DNA from: Hydrogenobacter sp.
GTDB lineage: Bacteria; Aquificota; Aquificia; Aquificales; Aquificaceae
NCBI GenBank assembly: GCA_023255875.1
Contig: JAGDVY010000010.1
Coordinates: forward strand, 1-54,386
Length of the DNA: 54,386 nucleotides
Direction of reading: 5' to 3'
Position numbers and translations under genes: made by a program. Below, piece by piece: positions 1 to 8,700 of this stretch (position 1 is the stretch's first letter; every line of letters starts with the position of its first letter). The notes under the pieces are model-generated. The model was not told the DNA's origin. It ran no database searches and saw only the letters and a program-made list of their open reading frames with translations.

Positions 1-132
1 GTTTTTAAGCCCACTGTGTGGGATTTTGATCCCTAAAACATCTGTCAGCAAAACTTCTTAAACTTAGTTTTCTCCAAGAGTAGTAGGCAGGAAGATGTAG
101 CTCCTGCAGGCTGGACGGAAAAATTTAGTGGA
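1..132. other. Window-edge intergenic stretch, no gene recognised
   Basis: This stretch lies downstream of the minus-strand acetyltransferase gene. It contains a small inverted repeat (CCCACTGTGTGGG, about 10-22) but no reading frame that can be identified. A few codons open to the left edge on the plus strand stop at about 34-36 and could be the tail of a gene outside the window. Nothing more can be supported. Confidence 0.3.
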
Positions 133-585
133 TTAGAGCTCTACCATCATAGCTATCTCATCACACTGTGGAAACTTAACACAATTTATGCACTCCCCCC
201 ACACCTTGTGAGGAAGGGTTTCCTTTTTAACCTCACGAAAGTTAAACTTGCTGAAAAAATCTGTTGCGTAAGTGAGCACAAAAACTCTCTTTATACCAAG
301 CTGTTTAGCCTCTTCAAGACACTTTTCTACCAAAAGGGACCCAACACCATTGTTTCTGTGATCCTTTCTTACCGCAAGACTCTTTATTTCCGCCAAGTCT
401 TCCCACACTATGTGAAGAGCACAGCAACCTATTATCTCATCTTCCTTTTCACACACCCAAAAGTCCCTTATATCTTCGTATATGGAGTTTAGGCTTCTGG
501 GTAAGAGGATACCCTCCTTGGCGTATTCGTTGATAAGCGTGTAGAGCTTTGGAGCATCTTTCAAAATAGCCTTTCTTACTTTCAT
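133..585 (-). CDS. GNAT-family N-acetyltransferase, short N-acetylglutamate synthase-like
   Basis: This 150-aa single-domain GNAT protein probably transfers acetyl from acetyl-CoA to an amine. The acetyl-CoA pyrophosphate-binding motif is visible as RNNGVGS (residues 77-83) after the usual beta-strand AEIKSLAV. The C-terminus carries three cysteines, C132, C135 and C141 (CINC, then FPQC), followed by DEIAM. That tail is typical of the short stand-alone acetyltransferases often annotated as N-acetylglutamate synthase (arginine biosynthesis), and it could bind a metal. The substrate is inferred from this resemblance only, and no other arginine-synthesis gene lies nearby. The gene is divergent from the small secreted protein at 617, and the two starts share a very short promoter region. 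Confidence 0.75.
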   Translation of the reverse strand: MKVRKAILKDAPKLYTLINEYAKEGILLPRSLNSIYEDIRDFWVCEKEDEIIGCCALHIVWEDLAEIKSLAVRKDHRNNGVGSLLVEKCLEEAKQLGIKRVFVLTYATDFFSKFNFREVKKETLPHKVWGECINCVKFPQCDEIAMMVEL

Positions 586-589
586 GTGT

Positions 590-595
590 TATAAT
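590..595 (+). promoter_or_regulatory. -10 box for the small secreted protein gene
   Basis: A perfect TATAAT at 590-595 predicts transcription starting near 602-604, just before the GGAGG at 604-608. The resulting leader is very short but contains a Shine-Dalgarno sequence. No convincing -35 box is seen. The box overlaps the start region of the divergent acetyltransferase gene. Confidence 0.5.
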
Positions 596-616
596 TTACG
601 CCCGGAGGGGATGAAA

Positions 617-865
617 ATGCTGTTTCAAAAATCCTTTTGGTTAAACTTAGTTCTCTTGGTAGGTTTTTCCTTTTCTTGTCCAGCAGGCATAAGCATAGAG
701 GATGCCATAAGGATAGCAAAACCCTACGTGGGAGATGTGACCCACTCTAGCAAAGGACAGAGCAAGAAAACGGGAGAATGCTACTACAGAATTAGAGGCA
801 CAGAAGGAACCGCCCTGATAGATGCCAAAGATGGAAAGCTCTTGAGGTTTTATAGAAATAGATAA
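617..865 (+). CDS. Small exported protein with a PepSY-like C-terminus
   Basis: The encoded protein is about 82 aa from the ATG at 617. This start is chosen over ATG 584 and ATG 611 because GGAGG (604-608) sits 8 nt upstream. A hydrophobic segment (LNLVLLVGFSFSC) acts as a signal peptide, and the cysteine at its end could be a lipidation site. The mature part reads ISIEDAIRIAKPYVGD, then YYRIRG, then GTALIDAKDGKLLRF. This matches the helix-strand pattern of PepSY domains, where a closing strand often reads D-x-G-x-(I/V/L). PepSY proteins are periplasmic or cell-surface and often modulate proteases, but the function here is unknown. The stop is 4 nt from the convergent tldD stop. Confidence 0.65.
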   Translation: MLFQKSFWLNLVLLVGFSFSCPAGISIEDAIRIAKPYVGDVTHSSKGQSKKTGECYYRIRGTEGTALIDAKDGKLLRFYRNR

Positions 866-869
866 CTAA

Positions 870-2270
870 TCAGACCTCGTATCCACCTAAAACTAAGGAC
901 TTTATACGCAAAGTAGGTTGTGCATCTGTGACGGGTACTCCCTGACCATCCTTACCACAAGTGCCTATGCTCCACCCTAAGTCGTTTCCCACCGCATCCA
1001 CATCTTGTAAAGCTTTTGGTCCATTTCCCATCAGCAAGGCAGACCTTATGGGATAAGTGATCTCACCATTCTCTATAAGATAACCTTCCATGATTTCAAA
1101 GACAAAATCTCCCGTGACGGTATTTACCTCACCTCCGCCCATCTTTACAACATAAATACCCTTCTTTGTGTCTTTTAGGATGTCATCGGGATTATCTTTG
1201 CCCGGTAGTATAAAGGTATTTGTCATTCTCACCATTGGCACGTGAGCATAGCTCTGCCTTCTGCCGTTTCCTGTGGAGCTAACTTTGTCTTTCATAGCAC
1301 TCAGCCTGTCATACATATAACCCACAAGGTAGCCCTTGTCTATAAGGAGTGTCCTTTGAGCAGGTACTCCCTCATCATCTACAGTAAAAGAACCGTTATG
1401 TCCTTCAAGACTTGCATCATCTACCACGCTTACGAGCTCGCTGGCAACTTTTTCACCAAGCCTACCCTTATACACAGAAAGACCCTTCTGAACAAGGTCC
1501 GCCTCAAGCCCATGCCCTACCGCCTCGTGTATCATAGTACCACCAGCCTGAGAAGACATCACCACAGTAAAGTTTCCCGCTGGTGCAGGCTTTGCAGAAA
1601 GCATAAGCAAAGCCCTTTTTACCGCTATGTCCGCTATCAACTCCGGAGGTTTTTCTTTGAAGATCTCAAAACCCCTAAGACCACCTAATGACTCATAACC
1701 CCTTTGCAGTGTATGTCCGTCGCTTACCACCACATCTGTAAAGAACACTACTCTTTTCTGCTCGTCCTCTGCAGTCTCTCCCAGATTGTTAATTATCAGA
1801 ATGTCTCTCGTTTTGTCCATAAGCACCACAAGCACTTGCTTTACTCTGTCTCCGTAGCTTCTTGCCCTCTCATTGGCTCTTTTGAGAAGCTCAGTCCTGT
1901 AGGCTATATCCTGAGCATCTATGTCTATTTCTACATGAGTTTTTCCTCTTATGTACCTTTTGCCTATTGCAACTGGACCAAAGGTGTTACCCATAGACAA
2001 AGTCTTTGCTATCTGCAGTAAGTTTTCAAAGGTTATGTCAGTAGTATAACCATAGTAGGTTTTGCCATCTTTTATGAGCCTTATGCCCACTCCTTCGTCA
2101 ATGCCCCATTGGACCTTTTCCACTTTGTTGTTCTCAAAGTGTATCCTACAGACCCTGGACCTCTCGTAAAAGATCTCACCGTACTGTCCGCCATTGGACA
2201 TAAGATAGGACAGTATATAGCCTGCCTTCTCCTTAAGAAGGTCCTTTACGCTTTCTTGGTTCTGTAACAT
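870..2270 (-). CDS. tldD: TldD-family metalloprotease
   Basis: TldD/PmbA-type zinc protease. TldD and its partner PmbA (TldE) form a barrel-like complex that degrades unfolded peptides and trims modified peptides. The TldD-type HExxxH motif (HEAVGH, about residues 248-253 from the chosen start) identifies this as the catalytic subunit. The downstream Cys in GTCGKDGQGVPV matches the expected third zinc ligand. The length, about 466 aa, is normal. The ATG at 2270 is preferred over a TTG at 2282 because it lies just after the nfu stop (2272-2274), which gives translational coupling. No pmbA partner is in the window. Confidence 0.93.
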   Translation of the reverse strand: MLQNQESVKDLLKEKAGYILSYLMSNGGQYGEIFYERSRVCRIHFENNKVEKVQWGIDEGVGIRLIKDGKTYYGYTTDITFENLLQIAKTLSMGNTFGPVAIGKRYIRGKTHVEIDIDAQDIAYRTELLKRANERARSYGDRVKQVLVVLMDKTRDILIINNLGETAEDEQKRVVFFTDVVVSDGHTLQRGYESLGGLRGFEIFKEKPPELIADIAVKRALLMLSAKPAPAGNFTVVMSSQAGGTMIHEAVGHGLEADLVQKGLSVYKGRLGEKVASELVSVVDDASLEGHNGSFTVDDEGVPAQRTLLIDKGYLVGYMYDRLSAMKDKVSSTGNGRRQSYAHVPMVRMTNTFILPGKDNPDDILKDTKKGIYVVKMGGGEVNTVTGDFVFEIMEGYLIENGEITYPIRSALLMGNGPKALQDVDAVGNDLGWSIGTCGKDGQGVPVTDAQPTLRIKSLVLGGYEV

Positions 2271-2271
2271 C

Positions 2272-2535
2272 TCAGAATCCAAAGGTGGTGGGTATGTCCA
2301 TATTCACATCTTTTACTTCTTTTATTTCTGGAAACTTGTTCTTTAGAGCTCTTTCTATACCAGCCTTTAGCGTAAGTATAGACATACCACAACCAGAACA
2401 CGCACCCATCATACGCACTAAAACAGTACCATCTTCCAACACATCTACAAGCTCCACATCTCCACCGTCAAACCTAAGAGCAGGTCTTATCTCATCAAGA
2501 ACCGCTTCTATTTCCTCTCTTGTAGGCATAGCCAT
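2272..2535 (-). CDS. nfuA: NifU C-terminal-domain (Nfu-type) Fe-S scaffold protein
   Basis: An 87-aa protein consisting only of the Nfu domain, which carries and delivers [4Fe-4S] clusters. The essential CxxC is present (C46-S-G-C49) in the context MMGACSGCGMS, preceded by the typical LRFDGGDVELV. The start at 2535 has a strong Shine-Dalgarno (AAGGAGGT on the minus strand). The gene lies directly upstream of tldD and diverges from rimM. The pair shares the palindromic promoter region at 2556-2573. Confidence 0.93.
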   Translation of the reverse strand: MAMPTREEIEAVLDEIRPALRFDGGDVELVDVLEDGTVLVRMMGACSGCGMSILTLKAGIERALKNKFPEIKEVKDVNMDIPTTFGF

Positions 2536-2555
2536 GACCGAGACCTCCTTAAATT

Positions 2556-2573
2556 ATTCTATTAAAATAGAAT
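2556..2573. promoter_or_regulatory. Perfect 18-bp palindrome holding both divergent -10 boxes (nfu / rimM)
   Basis: The sequence ATTCTATTAAAATAGAAT is a perfect 8+2+8 palindrome between the divergent nfu and rimM genes. Each strand reads TAGAAT, a plausible -10 box: plus-strand 2568-2573, with transcription near 2581, and minus-strand 2561-2556, with transcription near 2548. The two polymerase footprints would overlap, so firing may be mutually exclusive. A dimeric repressor site is the alternative reading. Confidence 0.5.
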
Positions 2574-2592
2574 ACTCCAAAAGACGCCAAAG

Positions 2593-3102
2593 ATGGATGA
2601 GAAAAGTCAGTTTGTTGTGATAGGTAAAATTGTAGATACATATGGGCTTAAGGGACACATAAAGGTGGAGCCTTACCTTGAACCAAAGCATTGGAAAAAG
2701 CTAAAGGTGGTTTTTCTCAAAAAGAAGGGTGGCGATTACTTTCCTTTTACCTTAGAAGATGTTAAAAGGCACGGAAGTTATGTGGTGATTAAGTTCTCTA
2801 ACTGTGAAGATGTGGAGTCTGCTCGCAGGTATGTATCCGCTAAGGTCTTTCTACCTGCCCATCAGCTTCCAAAGACGGGAGAGGAAGAGTACTATTACTT
2901 TGAACTTGAGGGTATGGAGGTCTATACACAGAGTGGAAAGTTTTTGGGTAAGATCACGGGAATTTTGGAAACACAACCTTATGACCTTCTTGAGATTGAT
3001 GAAGGCAGGGGATACATACCCTTTACTCAAGCTATGGTAAAAAAGGTGGACAAAGAGAATAGAAGGATAGAGGTGTCTGATATTCTGTCCGAGCTTTATT
3101 GA
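2593..3102 (+). CDS. rimM: Ribosome maturation factor RimM
   Basis: A 169-aa RimM, which assists 30S subunit assembly by acting on the 16S rRNA 3' domain and S19. The N-terminal RimM beta-barrel starts FVVIGKIVDTYGLKGHIKV, a family hallmark. The second half, from about residue 95 (YYYFELEGMEVYTQSG), is the PRC-barrel domain ending YDLLEID...IPFTQAMVKKVD. Length is normal. No good Shine-Dalgarno precedes the ATG at 2593, and the leader predicted from the palindromic promoter is about 12 nt. The common neighbour trmD is close by (3.9-4.7 kb) but on the opposite strand. Confidence 0.95.
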   Translation: MDEKSQFVVIGKIVDTYGLKGHIKVEPYLEPKHWKKLKVVFLKKKGGDYFPFTLEDVKRHGSYVVIKFSNCEDVESARRYVSAKVFLPAHQLPKTGEEEYYYFELEGMEVYTQSGKFLGKITGILETQPYDLLEIDEGRGYIPFTQAMVKKVDKENRRIEVSDILSELY

Positions 3103-3140
3103 TTATACTGCGGTTTATTTAGGTAAAGAGCCCAATAGGT

Positions 3141-3146
3141 TATAAT
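3141..3146 (+). promoter_or_regulatory. -10 box giving a leaderless mRNA for the PyrK-like gene
   Basis: TATAAT at 3141-3146 is followed by exactly 8 nt and then the ATG at 3155, with no Shine-Dalgarno between them. Transcription is therefore predicted to begin at or 1-2 nt before the A of the ATG. The -35 region is weak. Confidence 0.6.
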
Positions 3147-3154
3147 AACTCCAT

Positions 3155-3919
3155 ATGTTCAAAATTCTTTCTAAGGAATTTTTAGGTGAAAGATTTTTGG
3201 TCTTAAGGATTTACGCTCCTCACATATCCAGTGCGAAAGCAGGACAGTTTGTCATATTACAGCTCAAAGAAGACTCGGAAAGGATACCTGTATTTGTTTT
3301 GGAAACTTTCCAAGATGGTTTTTCTTGCATAATAGAAGTAGTAGGAAGAAGCACTCTTGAGATAAAAGAAGAAGGAGAGGAGTTTTATTATGTAGGTGGT
3401 CCTTTGGGAAAACCTTTTCCTGCTAATTACTACGGAAAGGTAGTTATATACTCAAAAAACTGGGGTGTGGCGAGTGCAATAAGCGTGGGAAGAGCTCTAA
3501 AGGATATGGGAAACCACATCACTTTAGTTTATTTTGAGGAAGTTTTCACTGATATTTTAAAGAAAGAAAAATTTGATGAAATTATCTTAGAGAAAGAGTT
3601 AAGAGCTTACAAAGATGTTGATCTTGTAATAACTGTTGGGGACAACTTACTATCAAAGAGTGTCTCGGAAATGTATCCTTCCGTAAGGCATATAGCTGTA
3701 CCTAAGGTGTATATGCTGTGTTCTGTGGGTCTATGTCTTAGTTGCAGGCTAAAAGTGGGAGATGGTTATTCTCTTGCATGTACTGATGGTCCATGGTTTG
3801 ATGCTCACAGTATAGACTGGGAAGAGGTGATAAAGAAAGAGGACACATATAAAGAAGAAGAAAAAATAGCTCTTGAGGAGTATCTAAAGAAGCTTGCAAG
3901 GAAGCGCATTAGCGCTTAG
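3155..3919 (+). CDS. PyrK/NfnA-like FAD and [2Fe-2S] electron-transfer protein with a degenerate NAD site
   Basis: A 254-aa protein of the dihydroorotate-dehydrogenase electron-transfer (PyrK) / NfnA / sulfide dehydrogenase beta family. The FAD-binding barrel covers about residues 1-92, with ERIPVFVLE in the flavin-binding position and the conserved GGPLGKPF. Four cysteines, C189, C194, C197 and C209, have the exact PyrK spacing (Cx4CxxCx11C) for a [2Fe-2S] cluster, and the family signature CTDGPWFDAHSIDW follows. The middle domain, which normally begins with a Gly-rich NAD loop (GGGxGxAP), instead reads YSKNWGVASAISVGRAL (99-115), so NAD(P)H binding may be lost. The gene stands alone, without a PyrD or GltD-like partner. 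Its 3' end overlaps trmD by 11 bp, convergently. Confidence 0.8.
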   Translation: MFKILSKEFLGERFLVLRIYAPHISSAKAGQFVILQLKEDSERIPVFVLETFQDGFSCIIEVVGRSTLEIKEEGEEFYYVGGPLGKPFPANYYGKVVIYSKNWGVASAISVGRALKDMGNHITLVYFEEVFTDILKKEKFDEIILEKELRAYKDVDLVITVGDNLLSKSVSEMYPSVRHIAVPKVYMLCSVGLCLSCRLKVGDGYSLACTDGPWFDAHSIDWEEVIKKEDTYKEEEKIALEEYLKKLARKRISA

Positions 3920-4652
3920 TTATCCACTCTTCAAAGCTCATGCCTTTTTTTATGCTCTCCAAGATCTGTTTTTCTGTGGGTGTGAGGTCTTGTGGGATAA
4001 GATCTGGCCTGTACTTTAAAGTCCTTTCTATGGCATGCCAGAGTTTCCACAGCTCTATAAGTTTGTGATTTCCAGATAACAAAACCTCTGGGACCTTCAT
4101 ACCTTCATACTCAGGAGGTCTTGTATAAACAGGGTATCCCATCCACCTTCTGAAGGAATCAGACAAGAGACTTTCTGGTTCTGTAAGCACGCCCGGTAGA
4201 AGCCTTACAATACCTTCAAGCAAAGCAAGAGCGAAGATCTCCCCGCCCGAAAGCACAAAATCTCCCAAGGATAGCTCTTCGTCCGCAAGGGTGCTGACAC
4301 GCTCGTCTAAACCTTCGTACCTACCACATATTACCGCTATACTGTCTTTTTTAGATAGCCTCTCAAAATCCTCTTGTGTGAGTCTTTTGCCCCAAGGTTG
4401 AGGTATTATGATGTATGGTCTGCCGTGTTTTTGTATGATCTCCCTATAAGCGCTAAAAACGGGTTCTGGCTTTATTACCATACCCGGAAGACCACCGTAA
4501 GCGGTATCATCTACCTTTCCCTTTTCCGCATAACGCCTTATATCTATCACTACCAGCTCTACAGCCCTCTTCTTTATAGCTTGTTTGACTGTACCATACT
4601 GAGCGTAGCACTCTATTATCTGAGGGAAGATGGTAAGCACAAAAAACTTCAT
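3909..4652 (-). CDS. trmD: tRNA (guanine37-N1)-methyltransferase
   Basis: A 247-aa TrmD, the SPOUT methyltransferase that makes m1G37 in tRNAs reading CNN codons and so prevents +1 frameshifting. Visible family motifs are AYGGLPGMVIKPEP, ICGRYEGLDERV and LGDFVLSGGE, which form the deep trefoil-knot SAM site. The C-terminal helical domain contains PEYEGMKVPEVLLSGNH, which is highly conserved. It starts inside the stop of the upstream recombinase gene (4-nt overlap), implying coupled translation. The two tRNAs in this window, Pro(GGG) and Arg(CCG), both carry G at position 36 or 37 and are typical TrmD substrates. Confidence 0.97.
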   Translation of the reverse strand: MKFFVLTIFPQIIECYAQYGTVKQAIKKRAVELVVIDIRRYAEKGKVDDTAYGGLPGMVIKPEPVFSAYREIIQKHGRPYIIIPQPWGKRLTQEDFERLSKKDSIAVICGRYEGLDERVSTLADEELSLGDFVLSGGEIFALALLEGIVRLLPGVLTEPESLLSDSFRRWMGYPVYTRPPEYEGMKVPEVLLSGNHKLIELWKLWHAIERTLKYRPDLIPQDLTPTEKQILESIKKGMSFEEWITKR

Positions 4653-5515
4653 TTTAAAAAGCTTTCTACTAACTGTCTTGCCCTTTCCTGACTGAACTTG
4701 TAGTATATGTCTATGGTAGTTCTTATGTGTGAGTGTCCTGCAAACTCCTTTACCACCTCTGCGGGAAAACCGCTATTTACTAAATTTGTTATGTAGGTGT
4801 GTCTAAAACTATGCACCGAAAAGGGAATACCTAACCTACGAGACAACCGATTTGTATATACTTGAAGAGAACCTCTTTTGACCATAAAGTTATCCTCATA
4901 AGATTCTATCCATTCAAGGAGTTTGCGTGTAGCTTCGTATGTCTCTTCTTTGGTGCTTCCCAAAATGGGAACTATCCTTTCTTTTCTCCCTTTGGTGATG
5001 TCCGCAGAGAGCCTTATCCATAAAAGTCCGCTTTTATCCTGATAAAAATTGTTCTTTCTGAGGGCAAGATACTCAGAAAGTCTAACACCGCTGTAAAGAA
5101 GAAGCATATATACCTTTTCGTACTTAGTTCCACGCACCGCAGATAAAATTCTCTTGGTCTCTTCCTTTGATAGAACCTTTGGATATCTATTCGCTACATT
5201 CCTCCCTATTTCCTCTCTCACTTCGTCTATGACCATTTCTATATTTGAGTATTTTTCCTTGTCTATGTATCCCCTTCTGAAAGCAAACTTATAAAAGTGC
5301 TTTATGGCAGATAGGTGAGTAAGTATGGAAGAGGTGTTAAGTGTAGAAGAATCCACATAAGTGTATATACTTTTGGGATCTATGTTGGTAATGTCTTGAT
5401 CCTGTATGTGTTTTAGAAAGGATTCGAAGCCTTTTAGGTATGTGATCACAGTTCTTGGGCTTTTAGTTCTTTCTAAGCTGTTTTTCCAAAGCCTCAGAAG
5501 GTGCTCAACGTCCAT
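4649..5515 (-). CDS. Tyrosine recombinase (Xer/phage-integrase family)
   Basis: A 288-aa tyrosine recombinase with an N-terminal SAM-like core-binding domain (about residues 5-85) and a C-terminal catalytic domain. All catalytic residues are present: R145 (SGVRLSEYL), K175, H235 and R238 (HSFRHTYI), H261 (AGHSH) and nucleophile Y271. The length fits single chromosomal Xer recombinases that resolve dimers at a dif site, and an operon with trmD argues for a housekeeping role over an integrative element. No att-like direct repeats or phage genes are nearby. A dif site was not recognised in the window. Confidence 0.88.
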   Translation of the reverse strand: MDVEHLLRLWKNSLERTKSPRTVITYLKGFESFLKHIQDQDITNIDPKSIYTYVDSSTLNTSSILTHLSAIKHFYKFAFRRGYIDKEKYSNIEMVIDEVREEIGRNVANRYPKVLSKEETKRILSAVRGTKYEKVYMLLLYSGVRLSEYLALRKNNFYQDKSGLLWIRLSADITKGRKERIVPILGSTKEETYEATRKLLEWIESYEDNFMVKRGSLQVYTNRLSRRLGIPFSVHSFRHTYITNLVNSGFPAEVVKEFAGHSHIRTTIDIYYKFSQERARQLVESFLK

Positions 5516-5555
5516 AAATTTTAATTCTAATCCTTGATAGTCCCTAACTCAAGTC

Positions 5556-5786
5556 TTAAAAGTCTATGCTCAGCCATATGAGGTATTGGTTTATGTACTT
5601 TTCTTTGTTAGCTATATATTCAAGATCCGTGGGCGTTCTTATACCGAAATTCAGGCTGGTCATCTTGTTAAGGTTATAACTGAGCTTAAGGTCTGGCTCC
5701 ATGCTTTTGGGAACATTTTCTTCATCTTGCACTGTGAGTATAAGAGCTATTAAGAGAACTTCCAAAATCCTACCTCTCCTCCACAT
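5556..5786 (-). CDS. Small exported protein at the end of the metal-efflux operon
   Basis: About 76 aa, not recognised as a known family. The start overlaps the end of the czcA-like gene, so it would be translationally coupled. The N-terminus (WRRGR, then LEVLLIALILTV) looks like a signal peptide. The remainder alternates polar and hydrophobic residues (LKLSYNLNKMTSLNFGIRTP) and ends YLIWLSIDF, with a terminal Phe as in outer-membrane beta-strand signatures. It is far too short for a complete barrel, so it may be a remnant of a porin-like protein or a small accessory of the efflux complex. An alternative start is a TTG following the GGAGGAGAGG that encodes WRRG. Confidence 0.45.
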   Translation of the reverse strand: MWRRGRILEVLLIALILTVQDEENVPKSMEPDLKLSYNLNKMTSLNFGIRTPTDLEYIANKEKYINQYLIWLSIDF

Positions 5787-8700
5787 GTGCATACCTCAAA
5801 AGGGATGGTATTACTAATAGTATAAGCAAGCCAGATATAAGCATACCACCCACAACTACTATGGCAAGGGGTTTTTGTATCTGGCTTCCTACACCTTTTG
5901 CAAGTGCGGTGGGCAAAAGTCCCATGGATGCTGTAAAACTGCTCAAAAGCACCGCTCTAAAGTTCTCCTTGGCGCTTCTTTTTGCGGATTCCACAGAAGA
6001 TAGTCCGTCAAGTACATGCTTTTTGTAAGATCTGAGCATAAAGGATATGTTTAGTACGGATATTCCAAGTATGGACACAAAACCTACTATGGCGGAAAGA
6101 CTCATGGGAAATCCCGCTACTAAAAGGCTTACTGATCCACCAAAAAGCGCAAAGAGAATACCAGTCATGGCTATAAGGGTGTTTCTTACAGAACGGTTTA
6201 TTATGTAAAGAAAGACACTCAAAGAAAAGAGTGCCAAAGTGCCAGAAAAAGCGAACCTTCTTAGAGCCTCTACCAAACTCTTGAACTGTCCGCTCCACTC
6301 CATGAAATAACCTTCTGGTAGTTGAATGTCTTTTACGGATTCCTGAGCTTGACGCACAGTACCCGCAAGGTCTTTGGAAACTACACTGAACTTTATGGGT
6401 ATGTACCTTTTGTAATTTTCTCTGTATATAAAAGATGCACCTGTGCTGAACCTTATATTTGCAACGGATGACAATTTCACATAAGATCCATTGGGAAGTA
6501 AAACGGGAATATCTCCTATCTTGGACACATTCTGCCTTAACTCGTCTGGCAGTATCACAAGAAGGGAAAAGCGTTTGTCTCCTTCTATAACCTGTGTTGC
6601 TTCTTTGCCTCCAAGAGCTGCAGACACAGTATCCATAAGTTGCTGTACACTAAGACCATAGGCAGAGAGCCTTTCTCTGTCTGCCTCTATCACCAAGTTA
6701 GGCTGTCCTATTTCTCTGAAAATGCCCACATCTTCTATTCCCTTTACCTTACTTATCCGCTCTTTTACTTGGTTTGCAATGCTATCTAACTTATATAGGT
6801 CATCGCCAAAAACTTTTACAGCGTTTTCTCCTTTTACCCCAGTCATAACTTCCTCAAGGTTGTCCTGTATGTACTGGGAGATATTTATATCTGCGTTAGG
6901 AAACATACTTTTCAGACCTGCTCTTATGGCTTCCTCCAACTCTTCCTTGGAACTAAACCTCTTCCACTGGGAATAAGGTTTTAGGTTTATGAAATATTCG
7001 GAATTGAAAGGTCCGGTGGGGTCTGTTCCGTCCTCGGGTCTTCCTACCTGAAACTCTACCGTTTTTATCTCAGGAAATCCCATCAAAAAGTCTCTTACTT
7101 TTTTGGCATTCTCATAGGTTTGGGAAAGAGATATAGAGTAAGGAAAGATTATGCGCATGTAAATGTTGCCTTCGTCCATTTTGGGAATAAACTCAAGTCC
7201 TAAGCTTTTGATGACAAAAAGGCTAAGTACTGCCAAAGAAGAAAGCAGGATAATTGCGTACTTTAGCTTTAGGTTCAAAAGCTTATTCAGTAACTTATCG
7301 TATATGTTTTCCAAAATTCTCACTACTGGAGTGCTTTCTTTGTGAGATTTAATAAACAAGACCAAAAGAGCCACTACAAAGGTAAAGGTCAAGATCACCA
7401 CCGCAGTTATGGCATAAAGGTAAGTTTTGACCATGGGTGCGAATATGCGCTTTTCCGCACCCTCCATTAGAAAAACGGGAAGGAAGGATATTCCGATGAG
7501 AACCACAGAAAACACAAGTAGCCTTCCCACTTCCTGAGAAGACTGGACTATAGCACGCCTGACACCAAGCTGGGTTGTATTCCTAAGATAGTTTTCCACA
7601 AAGAGCAAGGGTATGTCCGCTATTATGCCAAAGTCTATAGCAGCTATAGAGAGGAAGTTGGCAGACTCCCCTTTTATCGCCATAACACCCAAGGCTATAA
7701 CCAAAGACATAGGAACAGTTAGAGCCACCAATAGAGCTACTCTTAGATCTCCTAAGAATAAAAAGATGGAAACAAATACCAAAACTATACCCACAAGAGC
7801 TATCTCTGAAACTTTATGAATAACAGTGTCTATGAGTTTGCCCCTTTCGTAAAAGGGTATCACCTTCACATCCTTGGGAAGAATGTAGGAGTTTAGTTCC
7901 TCAATTTTTTCCTTTATAGACCTTATGGATGGGATGCTTTTTGCATCTCTTCTTAGCACAACCACACCCATAACTACGTCATCTTTGTTATTCAGTCCCA
8001 CTATGCCCGTTCTTGGTATGTTGCCTATCCTCACTTCTCCAAGGTCTTTTATTAAAACAGGTACGCCGTTGCGATAGGCAACTACTATCTGCTCTATATC
8101 CTTAATGTTTCTGATGAGACCCACTCCCCTTATAAGGAAGTACTGGGAGCCAAAATCTACCGCCCTACCTCCTACATTTACGTTAGAGTTTGCAATGGCT
8201 TGAATTACATCTGATAAGGAAACTTTGTACTTTAAGAGATTTTCAGGCTTTACCTCCACCACGTAAGCCTTTATAAACCCACCGTAGCTTGGTACATCTT
8301 CTACACCCTCTGCGGTTTTTATGTATCTGGATATGACCCAGTCTTGTAGAGTTCTTAACTCCATAAGGTCTCTGTTTCCCACTACAACGTATCGCATCAC
8401 CTCTCCTATGGGATTGGGTATTATTTGGGGTGATACTCCATCGGGAAGGTTAACAGTGGAAAGTCTGTTTATAACTTCCTGTCTTGCCTCTCTGTAGGGT
8501 ATGTCGTAGGAGAAGGTGCATTTTATGTCCGAAAGGCCATATAGGGATATGGAGTTTATTCTGTGAAGACCACGCATACCTGCAAGAGCTATTTCTAAGG
8601 GTACAGTTATCTGTCTTTCTACCTCTTCTGCGGACCTTCCAGGATAAAGGGAAACTATTTCTATGACGGGAGGTGAAGGATCAGGAAAGGCTTCCACATT

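Noticed and set aside
870-2270. PmbA (TldE) as the identity of the TldD-family gene
   Set aside because: The intact HEAVGH zinc motif marks the catalytic TldD; PmbA lacks it.
4649-5515. Tyrosine recombinase as part of an integrated element
   Set aside because: It is translationally coupled to trmD, lacks phage or cargo genes nearby and shows no flanking att-like repeats; the housekeeping Xer role is simpler.
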